Origin: Portunus trituberculatus | Lineage: Eukaryota; Arthropoda; Malacostraca; Decapoda; Portunidae | Length of the DNA: 64,000 nt | Direction of reading: 5' to 3' | Assembly (NCBI RefSeq): GCF_017591435.1 | Contig: NC_059301.1 | Coordinates: forward strand, 14,759,754-14,823,753 | In this document: piece by piece, positions 11,959 through 24,840 of the stretch | Position numbering within the stretch: the first letter of the stretch is position 1 | How the letters are laid out: each line of letters begins with the position of its first letter | Notes under the pieces: model-generated | Told to the model about the DNA's origin: nothing | Database searches by the model: none | The model's input: only the letters and a program-made list of their open reading frames with translations | Program-made: the position numbers and the translations under genes

Positions 11959-14900
11959 GTCACCAAGGATGCAGAAGCGGCTGCTAAGGAATGCTCAGTT
12001 AGAGGGTGTGCGGCCATCACCACTGGCCCAGCAAACCCCCCAGGTCCCAGGTAGTTCCTCAGGAGCGGCACCTGCTGCCAGCCACGGCATAGCAGTACAG
12101 GTGCTGCCAGTCCCAGGCATGGGCATGGGGCCTCAGCTGCCTCCACAGCCAAGGGAACCACCTAAGGCCAAGAGGAATGTGTGTGGACCCCCTCCTCCTC
12201 CTCCACCCTTTGTAGTCGGATCAGAGCGCAGAGTCACCTTACCAGCACCCGCCCCGCCACAGACCACCATCACCTCTCCGCCCACCATCGCTTCTCCACC
12301 TACTTCCCCTCCTACTCAGGCGCACCAGCCCGTCAGTGACCTGGGAGCCTCCATCCCCGCGGCCCCGCCTCCTCCATCCTCGGGCTCCGCTGCGTGGCGC
12401 TCCATCCACCCCTCTGCAACACCTTCCGCCCCACCACCTGCGAAAGCTGAGCAACATGAGCCCTGCCCGCCCCCTCCACCACCACCCCAAGCTGTGAGGG
12501 TGCCTACTTCTCCTCTCTTCACTCAGGAGCCTCCTCTCTCTCCTCCTGCTGTAAGGTCACCTGTGGTGCAATCACCAGCAGTACCCTCATCACCTCATGC
12601 TCAGCAGGAACTCTCCTCTCAGCCATGGTCAGACTGGTCCCCAGCAATACCTGCCAGTGATTCACAGACTGTGGCTGATGATGCACCTCAGCTGTATCAT
12701 CCCCCAACCACTGACCATTTGCTCAAAGAGAGAGTGCTGTCTCCTGATGAAAGGGAGGAACAGCCAGACTTCAGTGTTGCTCCTTTGCCCTCATGGCAAG
12801 CAGCAGGAGGAGATCAATATTATCCTGCATCAGAGACTCCCACTGAGGAGCCTGCAGTTTCTGTTCAACTGACACCCAAAGACAGTGAATACAAAGACCC
12901 TTCACTTGTACAGCAGGCTTCACCTGTTGACATAGATGATGTCGGAGAGCCTTCACTTATCAGAGAGCCTTCACCTGTCCAGGAGTCTTTGTCAGTCAGG
13001 GAGCCTTCACCTGTTCAGGAGTTTTCACCTGTCAGGGAGCCTTCACCTGATCAGGAGCCCTCACCAGTGAGGGAGCCTTCACCCATCGAGATACCTTTGC
13101 CTGTCAAGGAGCCTTCACCTGTTGAGATGACTTTGCCTATCAGAGAGTCTTCACCTGTCAAGGAGCCTTCACCTTTCAAGGACTCCTCACCTGTCACCTC
13201 ACCCTCCCCTATCGAGGAGCCTTCCCCTGCCAGGGACCCCTTCCCTGCTGAACCTTCACCTTCACAACTAGCATCATCCTCACCCATTAGAGATTCCTCA
13301 CCAAGTGATCAAGAATCTTCCAGAGACTCTTCACCTGCCAGTCAAGCTTCCTTTAAAGAGCCATCACCAGTAACACAAGATTCTTCACCTGCTTCACCAT
13401 TCTCTCCCAGACAGGAGTCACCTGTTGCAATGCCAGGCTATTCAACTCTTGGCCAGATACCTTCCCAGGAATCATTGCCTGTTGATGAGACACTAACTAA
13501 GGATAATTCTCCTATTCAAACACTGCCAGCCAAGGATCCTTCTCCTGTAAGCAGAGCATCAGCAGAATCACTGAACTCTGAACAACCGAATGTGTCTGAA
13601 ACCTCCATTAGACATATGGAGCCACCACAGATCTCCTCTCCACCTTCCCTGACAGAACCTTCAATGACTGAGTCAGCACCATGGCGAAGAGCAACAGCTG
13701 AAGACACACCCACTGCACCAATAGAACAAACACCTTGGCAAACTATTCAGTCCCCTCAGACTGTTGCTTCTCCATCTCCTGCTCCAGAAAGAGAAGCAGA
13801 GGAACAAATTACTTCACCTGTAATACAAACACTTGCTCAAGATCCATGTCCAAGAAACTTGCCAGCATCATCTGTGCCAGGAAAAGAAGCTCCCTCAAAG
13901 CAAACCTCTCAGCCATGTCCTCCTCATGTTGCTCAGATCCCAATCCAGCAGACTGCAGCAATGAGTCAGCCATCTGTCAAACAACAGCAGCAGGCTGCCC
14001 CATCATGGCAGTCCCCAACACTAACTGAGCCAGAGCCTGCCCAGCCTGTCACACGGCACATCCCTGTACGCATGGCCTCTCCCCCTCCCAGATCATCTGT
14101 GACTTCACCACCAGTTAACACAAAAGGAACCAAGCTGATCCGACAGGCATCTTTGCCCACCAAACCCTCCTCACCACAAGTGTCTCCTCCAAATGCTCAA
14201 CTTGGCTCCATCAGTATCTCCTCCACTAGTGATGGTGAGTCCCCTCTGTCTCCATTTAGTGACAAAAGTTCTCAGGGCAGCTCTAGTTCAGGCCTGGATC
14301 GAGCACCACTGCCTTGGATGTGTCCTCCAAAGCAGGGCCCATCACCTCCTCCCTTCATTGTGTCGCCACCTCCAAATGCTCAACAGAGACACCTGAACCA
14401 ACTGAACCGCATTGTACGACAAAAATCTTCAGGACCAGAGTTGGCTCCTTCCCAATCCCTCTCTCAGGCCACAGTCATACCTCAGCCAGAAGTGTACCAG
14501 CATCCAGGAGTCCAGAGGCAGTGGTCATTTCCTGCAGCACAGCACCAGCAGCAGCCACAACCACCTAGAGTACAGCAGAGCCAACCACCACAACAACGAA
14601 CCCGCACAATTCCAATCCACATCCAGACTCCAAATCAGAGCCAAAGCATCCCTGTCCATGTACAGCGGCAGCAGCAGCAGCAACAGCCTCAGGCTAGAGA
14701 GCGCATCATTCCTATCATGATTGAGCAAGACACACCATCAAATGACTCAGCTCAAAATTCTTCACACTTATTTCCATCCCAACAAGGGACCTTTATACCA
14801 ATCAATATAATGCGGCAGCAGTCTGAGCCAAACTACCAGCAGACCGTGCAGCAACAGCCAGCCTACCAGTCTCAGCAATCCTTCCAGCCACAGCCAACCT

Positions 14901-15210
14901 TCCAGCCTCAGCCAGTGCTTCAGCCACAGTCAACTTACCAGTCACAGCCGGCTTTCCAACAGTCACAGAAGTGGCAGCATCCTCAACAGCCACAACAGCA
15001 GCAGCAGCAGCAGCAACAACAGCCTTGGTCAAATGCTCCCAGAACAGCATTTTCTCCACCACAGTTTCCTTCTTCATCGCTGATTGGAGGTGCAAATGGA
15101 GCATTCGTTCCCTACAACTCCCCAGCTGGCCTGTACTCCAATAATAGTGCCTTAGATGCCCTCCACCAGATGCAACAAAGCCTAGAACAACTCAACTCAG
15201 GCATACAGAA
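11959..15210 (+). CDS. Zasp: Zasp-like giant exon (1,083 codons), Pro/Ser/Gln-rich, ends with ZM core
   Basis: Acceptor cccacag at 11958, donor AA|GTAAGT after 15210; phase 2 in and out. It opens with SPRMQKRLLRNAQLEG. A proline-rich region with PPPPPP runs follows (12180-12500), then a run of EPSP-type repeats (12940-13260), an SPP/TSP-rich region, a segment of IP(I/V)x(I/V/M) motifs (14048-14800), Q-rich stretches including polyQ near 14995-15020, and the ZM core YNSPAGLYS (15111-15140). Basophilic-kinase-like RQxS sites occur at about 14139, 14417, 14515 and 14812. No globular domain was recognised. An uninterrupted frame of this length cannot be chance; functional detail is inference from the family (alpha-actinin binding through ZM). 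Confidence 0.95.
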
Positions 15211-15649
15211 GTAAGTCCCTATCTCCTGGCTCCCAGCCTACCTCAAGGCCTCCATCAGGACACTCCTACCCATCCTCACTTGTGGCTGCCCAGTAATCCA
15301 AGAGTGTTGTAATCTTTTATGTTAATTTTTTTAGTTGATATATTTTTTGCCTTATGTTAAATCTGTAACAGATTACTGGAAGAAAGACATAGCACTCACT
15401 TACCAAGTGTTTGAAAGCGTGACAGTCAAATGCACATTGTTTTCAGCAGCACTTTAGCATTGTGATCAAAAGTTTTGATAACGAACTTGATAGAATAGTG
15501 GCTAATAAGCTTTCTATGAGTTTTGTTTACTATATTTGATTATGAGTTTTCCCAAGGGCAGTTTTTACATGCACTAACTAACTTAATGCATCTGGCAAAT
15601 GCCCTTTGGTGGCCTTAGAGCTTAATAGGGTTTTGTCCCTTTGTTGCAG

Positions 15650-15715
15650 CGCGTTCCCAAGGTTCATTCAGAAAAAAATGTCGGACTCAATAACACCAAG
15701 GACAGCTCATTCTAG
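15650..15715 (+). CDS. Zasp: Zasp-like small cassette exon
   Basis: Acceptor tttgttgcag, donor TAG|GTACTG. It encodes about 22 residues (FPRFIQKKMSDSITPR core). Phase 2 at both ends means it can be included or skipped without changing frame between the giant exon and the exon at 16976. It rests on splice sites and phase only. Confidence 0.55.
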   Translation, partial: RVPKVHSEKNVGLNNTKDSSF

Positions 15716-15760
15716 GTACTGTGTTGTAACAGGCCTTGCTGAGTTCACATGTGTTTGTGT

Positions 15761-15794
<34 letters not shown>

Positions 15795-16457
15795 CTCTAC
15801 TCACTTTGCCTGTTAGTTAAGTAGCATTGTGTGGTGGTGATGACAAACATTACAGCCCGTGCTCACCTTGAGGACTGTGAGGCACAGAAAGTGGCTGTGA
15901 TGAAACCTTCCTGTGTGTTGTGGTACTGTTAAGTAGTGTTCAGTGCTATCCTTTTGTAATTTTGTAAAGCAACACCATGAAATCATCCTGATGGTCATTG
16001 CATCAAGCTGTGAGTGGACGCAGAATTATACAAACACCCACAGCTGCTGCCTCAGCTGTCACTAAGTGTAATATCCATTATACATTATACATTATTCTCA
16101 TGTTTGTGCAGCCAGATGTAATTTTTCCCATCAGAGTTGGTTTTACTGATTTTACTTCAATATTGTAATTTATCTCCTAATTGTGCATTTAAAGCTGTTC
16201 TATAAAACCCAGCAGTTAAACAGATATATGTATAATCAAGGTATCATAACAAAGTTCAGTATTTCCTTGTCTTAAATTGTTTTAATGATATTGCAACTAA
16301 CTAGTTTTTACAGTATTTCCCTTGTATTTCTTTTTTTAATATTACCAGTAATTCATATTACTTTGTTCTCTCGTATTACAGTTTTCAAACATCAGTCATA
16401 TAGTTTTATTTTGAATGTATAGTAGAATGATATTCCTGTGCTGAAAGAATATAATTA

Positions 16458-16735
<278 letters not shown>

Positions 16736-16975
16736 AACTGTACTTTAAAATCTTTGTTACATCTGATATGTTGTCTGTACCTTGCTGTAGTGTTTGTATT
16801 ACCATATACATATTTGTAATATTATTTTGCAGTCACCTTTCAAACTTGACATACCTACACTACATATTGACACTACCACCAAAACATGAAAGTCTTTTGT
16901 CATTCACTGTAGAGCAGCTGGTAGATAAGAAATTGCCCTGCCAGAGCTTGCTGTGACTCCTTGTCTTCCCCACAG

Positions 16976-17079
16976 CTCCCCCAATCAAAATGGCAGCGAC
17001 CAGGGGGAGTCAATGGCGCCTGTGCAGTCCCGTTCCTTCCGTGTCCTGCAGAATGTACTCAGCAACCAAGATGTGGCAG
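16976..17079 (+). CDS. Zasp: Zasp-like exon with QSRSFRVLQ motif
   Basis: Acceptor cttccccacag, donor GCAG|GTAATG. Phase 2 in, phase 1 out. It encodes SPNQNGSDQGES, then VQSRSFRVLQNVLSN. The QSRSFR-x-L(Q/A) string resembles the motif that follows the ZM region in vertebrate PDLIM and LDB3 proteins (known family feature, recalled). It switches the splice phase from 2 to 1, so it is the gateway to the phase-1 cassette exons that follow. Confidence 0.88.
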
Positions 17080-18675
17080 GTAATGGGTTGTTCAACTGAC
17101 ACAGTACATAGTAATGCAACACACATGACCATCATATGTGAGGTTCTCCAGATATACATATAGTGAATGAATACATACATATACAAAATATCATCAACAT
17201 TATCATATCTGATCCTTTGAAGATAGTGATCAAACTATCTATATGATTTTTTAACAAAGGATAGGTATACTCTGCAATATAGAAAGACAGACAGTACCAC
17301 CAAGGAATGGAGAGTGCTTGTGTATGTTGTATTGTAAATGTTTTAAGAAAAGAAAGTGTACTGACTATCACCATATTACTGGATATTGGATGTATAATGT
17401 TTAGGGCTAATTATTTTTACTTGTTGCTAAAGAAAAGATGAGGCTAGGTGTATGTGTGTGTGTATGTGGATGCTAATCAGTTTGGATCACTGTATGCAAC
17501 ATGAAGGAGTTGAAGGTAACTAAATCATGCCATAAGTGGAATTACCACACATGAAGACATTTCACTGGTTCAGCCTCAGTACCACTTGCTGTATGGCAGA
17601 TGGTTGACAGCTGGTGGTGAAGAAAGATCAGCTCACTTTTCTCAGGGATGAAGTTTTTAAGCATACTTCACTGGCCTTAAAAAAATTACACCAGTCGTTT
17701 GGCAACAACACTTGTTATGTAGATGGCTTGTTATTATTGTTGTCACCAGATATTTTTAAATCTTACTTTTTTTTTTTCATTCGTCTATATGATATAATAG
17801 TTTCTATTTGTTGACATTTTCAAAGTAAATTTTCAGTCATACATGTTTACATAATGCAAAAAAATTGTGATATACAGTAAGATTATTGATTGACTTGATT
17901 TTTTACTTTTCCCTTAATACCTTTCCTCACTTGTGTGTATGCCAGACCTCAGTAATCATTGTTGTTACTCATTGCATGCATACATTTGATGTGAATGGAA
18001 ACTTGAGCCTAACACTCTCCATCACAACCAGTGAGATGTTCCCTTTGAAGCTATTTATGAAGTCACTTATTCATAACTCTCCTTTCTACTTAATAATGTA
18101 TTGGAGCATGATCAAGAAGACTCTCATGTGTATTTTAAGGAGAAAAAGAGCAAGTTTGATTTGTTAAACGGTAAAAGAAAAGCTTGTATCTAAAGTTCTT
18201 AACATTATATGTATTACATTGAGCACCATGAATTGTATCTTGCAGCCTTATTTGATCAAGTCTTTATCATAATCAATGGAAATAGTAATTTACCAATATG
18301 TAATGTTTGTGTTTACCTGAAAGTTTGTTTTCTTGTCTGTCTCTCTTTCTATCTTTTTGTCAGTCTGTCTTTATATGTCTTCTTGTTTTACTTTTTTCCT
18401 GTCCATCGTTCTGTCTGTGTGTGTGTCATATCAATTAAGCTCAATGCATTTTGAGGGAGGAAAACTGTTAGACCAAGGAACAACTTAGGTACGTACTTTT
18501 TTTGTGTTTGTTCCAACCGTGTGCAGAAACAGAGTTCTTCAAGCTCTCATATTTGTCGTAGCGGCGTGTCTTCACAAAATTTTGCCATGCTTCATACAAG
18601 ACTACCAACAACCACATTCCTAATTTTTGTATGTTGCTCATAGATTATGCACAAAATGTCTTTTAGCAATTTTAC

Positions 18676-18762
<87 letters not shown>

Positions 18763-19071
18763 CTTTCACCAATCCTGTAAATTCCATGCAAAACATGCTT
18801 TTAAAAGTGGATCTTATGATGAATAGTGTATGGAAGATACAGGAGTAGATCTGTATTATTTAGAATGACCATAGAAAATATCACAATGACCTCTAGAAAG
18901 AAATCAACATATATTGTATTTTGGACGAATGGCATAAATGCAACAAATACATATGTATGTAATTGCTCACTATTTGATTTTGGTGATCAAATCTTCATAA
19001 ACAGATAACAGAGTTCAGATGTTTTAAAAAAAGATGTATGTGGATGTTTTTAGAAGCTGGCACCTTTACAG
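17080..19071 (+). other. Intron of Zasp-like gene
   Basis: AT-rich unique sequence with an (AT)n array at 18679-18759. No exon of compatible phase with a coding look was found. Confidence 0.5.
18679..18759. repeat. (AT)n microsatellite
   Basis: About 80 bases of AT repeat in a Zasp-like intron. Confidence 0.95.
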
Positions 19072-19434
19072 ATGTTCCCTCTAATGGCGTACCAATGAGA
19101 GTAGAGGTTCCCCTTGGATCAGGCAGTCCCTCCACTCAACCACGAGGAGCTCAGACAAATTCTGGAAATAAGTCCAGTCCACAAAGAGGCTCCTTTTCTC
19201 AGGCCAGCAGTAGCCAGAGGGGGCCTGTGTCCCTTGCTAACATGGGGCAGAGAGGCTCAGTCAGTAGTGCTGGCAATCCCATCAGTCAGCTCAAGAGCAA
19301 CTCAGACCAGCAACAGAACTGTACTTTTAAAGTGATTCCCATTCAGCAGGATGTCAAAATCACTCCTAAAATGGGAGGATTTAAGACTAATAACTCTAAT
19401 GGCAATGAGTTGTCAAGCATTTTTAGAAATCAAG
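19072..19434 (+). CDS. Zasp: Zasp-like cassette exon, 121 codons
   Basis: Acceptor cacctttacag, donor CAAG|GTGAGC. Phase 1 in and out. It encodes a Ser/Gly/Gln-rich segment with SSPQRGSFSQ, SSSQRGPVS and MGQRGSVS (a repeated QRGxxS theme), then FKVIPIQQDVKI and SSIFRNQ near the end. The IPI motif resembles those in the giant exon. Low complexity; probably a disordered spacer. Confidence 0.85.
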
Positions 19435-19634
19435 GTGAGCCACTTGATGTAACTTTAATGAAATCTTCAATACCTACATGTACTAATAACTTAATAATAT
19501 TGAAATACTGTACACCATTAGTAGTATGCAATATATAGTAATGGCCTCTACTTATTCATTAATATTCCATGTCTCAAAACACAAAAGAAATATCTTTGCA
19601 TTAATACTGCTCTTGGTGTCCCTGACTACCATAG

Positions 19635-19715
19635 TGCAAGTGTCCACTGACAGTGATGAGGCCCGCAGCCGAGGAGGTTACTTCCCACAGAGGACTGTGG
19701 TGGTCACTCAGTGTG
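19635..19715 (+). CDS. Zasp: Possible Zasp-like small cassette exon
   Basis: Candidate acceptor ctaccatag, donor TGTG|GTAGGA; 81 nt, phase 1 in and out. It encodes VQVSTDSDEARSRGG, then YFPQRTVVVTQC. Phase symmetry fits the neighbours. The acceptor tract is only moderate and there is no family motif, so it may be spurious. Confidence 0.45.
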
Positions 19716-19817
19716 GTAGGAATGAGTCTGTTCATGGTGGCGGGAAGCGAAGGGTAATGCATGCAGGTGCCTGGGATTGCACGTGGTAGTGGTGGTGATG
19801 GTGGTGGTGGCAACAAT

Positions 19818-19818
19818 G

Positions 19819-19916
<98 letters not shown>

Positions 19917-20062
19917 GCAAATGGATAAATTTAGTACAATTGGACACATTCAGAACATTAATGAAACTATGCTGAAAAGAAACAGTTACATTACTGTTGC
20001 TTCTACTGTTCACATTGGTTACTTCTATCAGGGTACTCTATTTTGTATAGCATTATGTCATA

Positions 20063-20152
<90 letters not shown>
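19818..20152. repeat. (AC)n and (AT)n arrays in one Zasp-like intron
   Basis: AC 19818-19915 and AT 20068-20152. Confidence 0.95.
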
Positions 20153-20155
<3 letters not shown>

Positions 20156-20406
20156 TCAATATTATCGGAAAGGATATCATCTCAACATTCCATTATCTCA
20201 TGAGCTGCTTTGGTAAAGGCTAGTTTTTGTTTTACTCAACTACTCTGTTATTACTCATGCTCAGAGATCCACCATTCCTTAACTAACAATACTTTTGTAA
20301 CTTTTTATCTGTGATTTTTTTTTTTTTTTTTAACATGTCTCACAAGTCACTTCTTAATGACACTTCCATCTTGCTCTTTAACTCTGTACTCGAACACACC
20401 CCTCAG

Positions 20407-20652
20407 GTTCTGATGATGAAACCTCCAATTATATGCGACAGACAAAGCAACAATCTTATGGTCCTGTGCACCAAGAAGAGACTCAGCAAAGTAGTCCAAA
20501 ACAACAGATGCAGCAGACCTATAAGAGTGTGCAGAGTGAAGGACACCCCAAGAGTCCTCATCATAAGCACTCACAGCAAAGTGATATGCCTAATTCATCA
20601 AGATTTTTCCGTATGCTGCAGACAATCACTGATACTTTGCCTGATGGAGCTG
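20407..20652 (+). CDS. Zasp: Zasp-like cassette exon with SSRFFRMLQ motif
   Basis: Acceptor acccctcag, donor GCTG|GTATGA; 246 nt, phase 1 in and out. It encodes a Gln/Ser/His-rich stretch followed by NSSRFFRMLQTITD, one of the repeated S-R-x-F-x-x-L-Q motifs. If the donor is not used, the frame reads MKLK and stops at 20669. An AATAAA at 21045-21050 could serve such a truncated isoform. Confidence 0.82.
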
Positions 20653-21044
20653 GTATGAAGCTCAAATGACTTGCTGCAAGCTTAGATCCCTCTGACAGTT
20701 CTGTTCAATTATAACTAGTTCCCTTTGACTCAAATTCAATAATTTGTATCCCTGTACATGTCCCTTTCATTGTTCATGTCTACCTTGTGTGCTGAAGTTA
20801 ATAACCTTTTGTCAAGACTCAGTATGGACTTGTATGTACCTTAGAGGATGAGGAACAGTGTGAAAAGTATTCCATAAGGCAAGTTTGTAAGAGAAAATAT
20901 GAAACCCTAACAATTCCATGCAAGCTGCTGCAGTTTGAGTACAAAGTGGTAACTGAAGTTTATTGAAAGTGCATATCAAAATTTATTTCTTTTTAGAATG
21001 CAAATACCAACATGAATTGGCTTTTGAGTATTATAAATTTAATG

Positions 21045-21050
21045 AATAAA
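21045..21050 (+). promoter_or_regulatory. Candidate internal polyadenylation signal AATAAA
   Basis: AATAAA about 375 bases after the read-through stop at 20669. It could end a short isoform that retains the intron after 20652. Single hexamer only; weak evidence. Confidence 0.3.
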
Positions 21051-21351
21051 CACAACCATAAGCTAATACTTGAAATTCTGAATGAATGCTCATTCTCTTG
21101 AGGAAGGTACATGCAGAAAATCTAAAACCTGCATTAATAGGACTATTGTCATTCTAGTGTTGTCTGTTGTACTGATAAGTTCCAAGAAAACCTTTACCCA
21201 CCCTTCCAGCTTGTAACCAGTGTAACCAGTATAACCAGTATCTACCATGCATGATTTCCTAACTTCACTAATAAACAATAAGGATACTTACTCACAATAC
21301 TGAAACAACAAAGATATTTTTTTCAGGCATTAAACCTAACAAAATTATTAT

Positions 21352-21517
<166 letters not shown>

Positions 21518-21996
21518 TATATGAAAATCTTGAAGAAAAATATGGCTAAATAACATTATCATTTGTAACTTTTGTAGTATTTATTAGTATCATTGTAGTC
21601 ATGAATATTTTTTTAATGGTAGAAATTTGCTAGAATATTATTTTTTGTATGACAATTAAAATGCTGCATATGTAGTACTAAAACCAGCTCTGGTCATTAT
21701 TAGTCATGAACATCAGCCTTTATGAGTAGAAACTGATCAACTGTGAGATCAAACTATCCATTCCTCTGTTTTTTGTAATCATCAGGATTAGAAATCTGGC
21801 AGCTCGTCTGATGGTCACTGACTTTCCTCTCTCTACTTCATTGGTTATATATTGTGTTGTCCAGTATCAGATTATTCTTAATTATTTCATGTATACTTTT
21901 AAAAATGGATAAGCATTGACCTCCATGGAGCTGACGGATGCTAAACAAGTCTTTCACAGCCTTATCCAATGTCACTCATCGTCCAACCTTCAACAG

Positions 21997-22119
21997 AGCC
22001 GCAGGGACCCGTCCACATTCCCAACTTACGTCAGCAACAGAAGCCAAGTCCTCTGCAGCAGCCGGTTCAGTATCAGCCCCCAACCCATTACCAGCCAACT
22101 TCCCTTTACCAGCAGCCAG
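21997..22119 (+). CDS. Zasp: Zasp-like Q/P-rich cassette exon
   Basis: Acceptor aaccttcaacag, donor CCAG|GTTGTT (weak); 123 nt, phase 1 in and out. It encodes EPQGPVHIPNLRQQQ, then a Tyr/Gln/Pro run with YQPPTHYQPTSLYQQP. The composition matches the end of the giant exon (YQSQ/FQPQ repeats). An upstream alternative acceptor at 21959 would break the frame. Confidence 0.6.
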
Positions 22120-22854
22120 GTTGTTATTTGTTTGGAAATATTTCTCAAGTTTTAAATGTTGTTGTTTTGCTTAATGATTTGAAACATATCTAGCTTTGTT
22201 GTGACATCATTGTTCTCACAGTGTTATTTGTAAATTAGGTCAGCAGTCTTTTCAGTACTAGAGCAGATGCTTCACAATTACATAGTATCTTGGTAAAATT
22301 TATTGAAGAGGGAAAGGAAAGAATAGCAGAGCTACAACAGCCACTGAAATATGAAGTAGATTAGTAATGCAATGAAGATATGGAAAAGAATAGTGGAGAA
22401 ATTGAGAAGAAAAGTAAACATTAGTGAGGAAAAATTTTGTTTCAGTCAGGGAGAGGCAATAGAAATTTATTAGTTTCCTTGAGAATGTTAACCAAGAAAT
22501 GCAAAGAAGGTCAGTCCCATGAAGTCAGTGAACATGACATGGAACGTGCAGACAAATTGATTCTTGTATGTGGGCAAAAAGTCTTGTGGCAAATTGATGT
22601 TCTGGCGAATTGGCATGTGGACAAAATAACATTAAAGCCTGTATATACATGGAATTAGAACAAAGCTTTGATCTATTAATTTATTTCATTACTTGTTTAT
22701 TAAGTATGATTTCAAACCTCTTCTTGTATTCCATCTTGCTTTATTCAGAATCTAAAAATCTCACAAATGTTGTATACTATGAATTCATTATATCTTTATT
22801 AAAAGATATGTTTCACTACTATGCACACTGCTTATCTGGGACCATGTTGTGCAG

Positions 22855-22974
22855 GTGGTGTGACCAGCTCTGCCCCAACTGAAGATGCTCCTCCTGAGCC
22901 CAAAAAGTACATGGGAGGAAGCATCCCCTCACGATCCTTCAAGATGCTGCAAGCTTTGACATCTACAGATGATG
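22855..22974 (+). CDS. Zasp: Zasp-like cassette exon with IPSRSFKMLQ motif
   Basis: Acceptor gttgtgcag, donor GATG|GTAAGG; 120 nt, phase 1 in and out. It encodes GGVTSSAPTEDAPPEPKK, then MGGSIPSRSFKMLQALTS, another S-R-x-F-x-x-L-Q motif with the GG-x-IPS lead-in also found in the terminal exon. Confidence 0.82.
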
Positions 22975-24840
22975 GTAAGGCAGAATCATGTTATAACTTC
23001 TGGCAGTCTCGAGATTCTTTCATTTATCCAAGTTATTAAGCAAACATTTTTTATGGCAGTTGTTGATTTTGATACCAATGTAACACTGATTCTTTTCACC
23101 AATATAACACTGATGATTAGCAAATAACAATCAATATACGCAGGTCATAAAATGTGGCCTTTCATTAATTCTTTACAATGGATTCTCTTGCATTTGAAGT
23201 TAAATGTTCAAGAAAGATATACATACAGAGACAATAAAGTGCAGTGTAGCATAGTCAGACAAAGATGATGTAGTAATAGTTCACATATCTTGGTGAAACC
23301 ATTGAGGCTTATAAATTTGTAATCTGCCATAATTCCCTTATTATTTTCCTTGAATATTTCACTTCAAGAGTCAAAAGATTACATTGTAAGTAAAGGAGCA
23401 AATGTATATTTACCTTGATCAAAGCCTCTTAGGACTAGCATTACAGCCAAATTTTGCTGTAAAAGACTCAAGATGGAAATGAACAAAATCCTTGAGTGTG
23501 TGACTGAGAGTTCAAAGCTTTCCTGCTATACATGCTTGGCCCAGCAAGTCATATGTTGGTGCTTGGGGCTCGCTGCATCTTCTTGGGCAGCTTTGTGTGG
23601 GGATAAGGATGAAGTGTAATGGGTTTTGTATATAACTGGTTCATTAAGTATTGCTTTGCCATCTCAGAAGTAGACATTATTGTAGAGAAATAGCTTCGGG
23701 TTCATAGTTTATAGGCTTTTATATATTTTTAAGTAATTATTCATTACTGAGTAATATTGTAATGAAAAGTTTAAGCTTTTCATTTTCAAAAGAATGATCT
23801 AGCAGGGCTCTTCAAGCTACATTCCATTATTGAACTATTGGAACAAAGTACATTTTTTCCTTGATATAGTATACCTTTCTCCAAAACACATCTCAAATTA
23901 TGTGGAGTAAGGTGACACTGCATGACTGAGGATGATCCCTTTAGGATTAGGATTTATAATGTTTGATTTTAATTTAGAATTTTCTTGTGATTGTGAAAAT
24001 AGATTTAGATTAACTGATATAGTAAAAATTTCTTAATTGGAAAAATCATTGAAAAGACAATCAAAATATTGTAGAATATCTTAAAAGTTGACAGGCTGAT
24101 GCCAGGCCAGGGCATCCTGTAGCACCACACGCTGGTGGTTACAGCTGGTTTTGCCTCTTACAATATTACATGTATCAATAACACACTTGAGGTTTGGTTC
24201 TTGACACTCAATGAGCTTTCGTATTGTATATGGAAAGTAAAATGTTTCATTATGTCACTTTTGTCACTAGATATCACAGTCACTATTTGAGTAAAAGTAT
24301 GTGTGAGATGTGTGGAACATCATACTCTCTATACATTTTCCTTTTTTTGTTTTGTTTTGAAATTAGTATCAGCAGATAAGAACTCAAACACTTTGACAAG
24401 TACTTTTATAGAAAATAATCTGTAATGAAGTTGAAACCAAAATTCTGCAGCAATGATTCTTCATCCATTTATTCATTTTTTTTCTTCATCTAATAAAATA
24501 GTATGCAATATGAAAGCACTCATAATTTCACCATTTTGAAAGGCACCCAATAAAACCCTCACCTGTCTGGAATGACAAGGTCTCAGTGTCCATGCCAGCA
24601 GAGGAAATCTGTCCACTGCTGTGCTCACAGCTCCTGCCTTGTGACACCAGTACCTCACCTCACACAACTCAACATTGACAATATACATTAAATTTGATCC
24701 TGTCTATTTACAGTGGGTTTTAATACAGTTTGTTGCTAATGTTTTCTTACAACAGAATGGCTTGCTGCACAAATTTCCTACCACATTTTATGCCTGCAGT
24801 TTGCTTTACCAGCTATTTCTTGCATGTTCTTTGTTTCTAG
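22975..24840 (+). other. Intron of Zasp-like gene
   Basis: Unique AT-rich DNA without long microsatellites. The final 80 bases before 24840 are pyrimidine-rich (tttgtttctag acceptor). No further exon was recognised. Confidence 0.5.

Noticed and set aside
21960..22121. Alternative acceptor at 21959 for the Q-rich Zasp-like exon
   Set aside because: It would need a different phase and gives a frame unlike the Tyr/Gln/Pro composition. The acceptor at 21996 fits phase 1.
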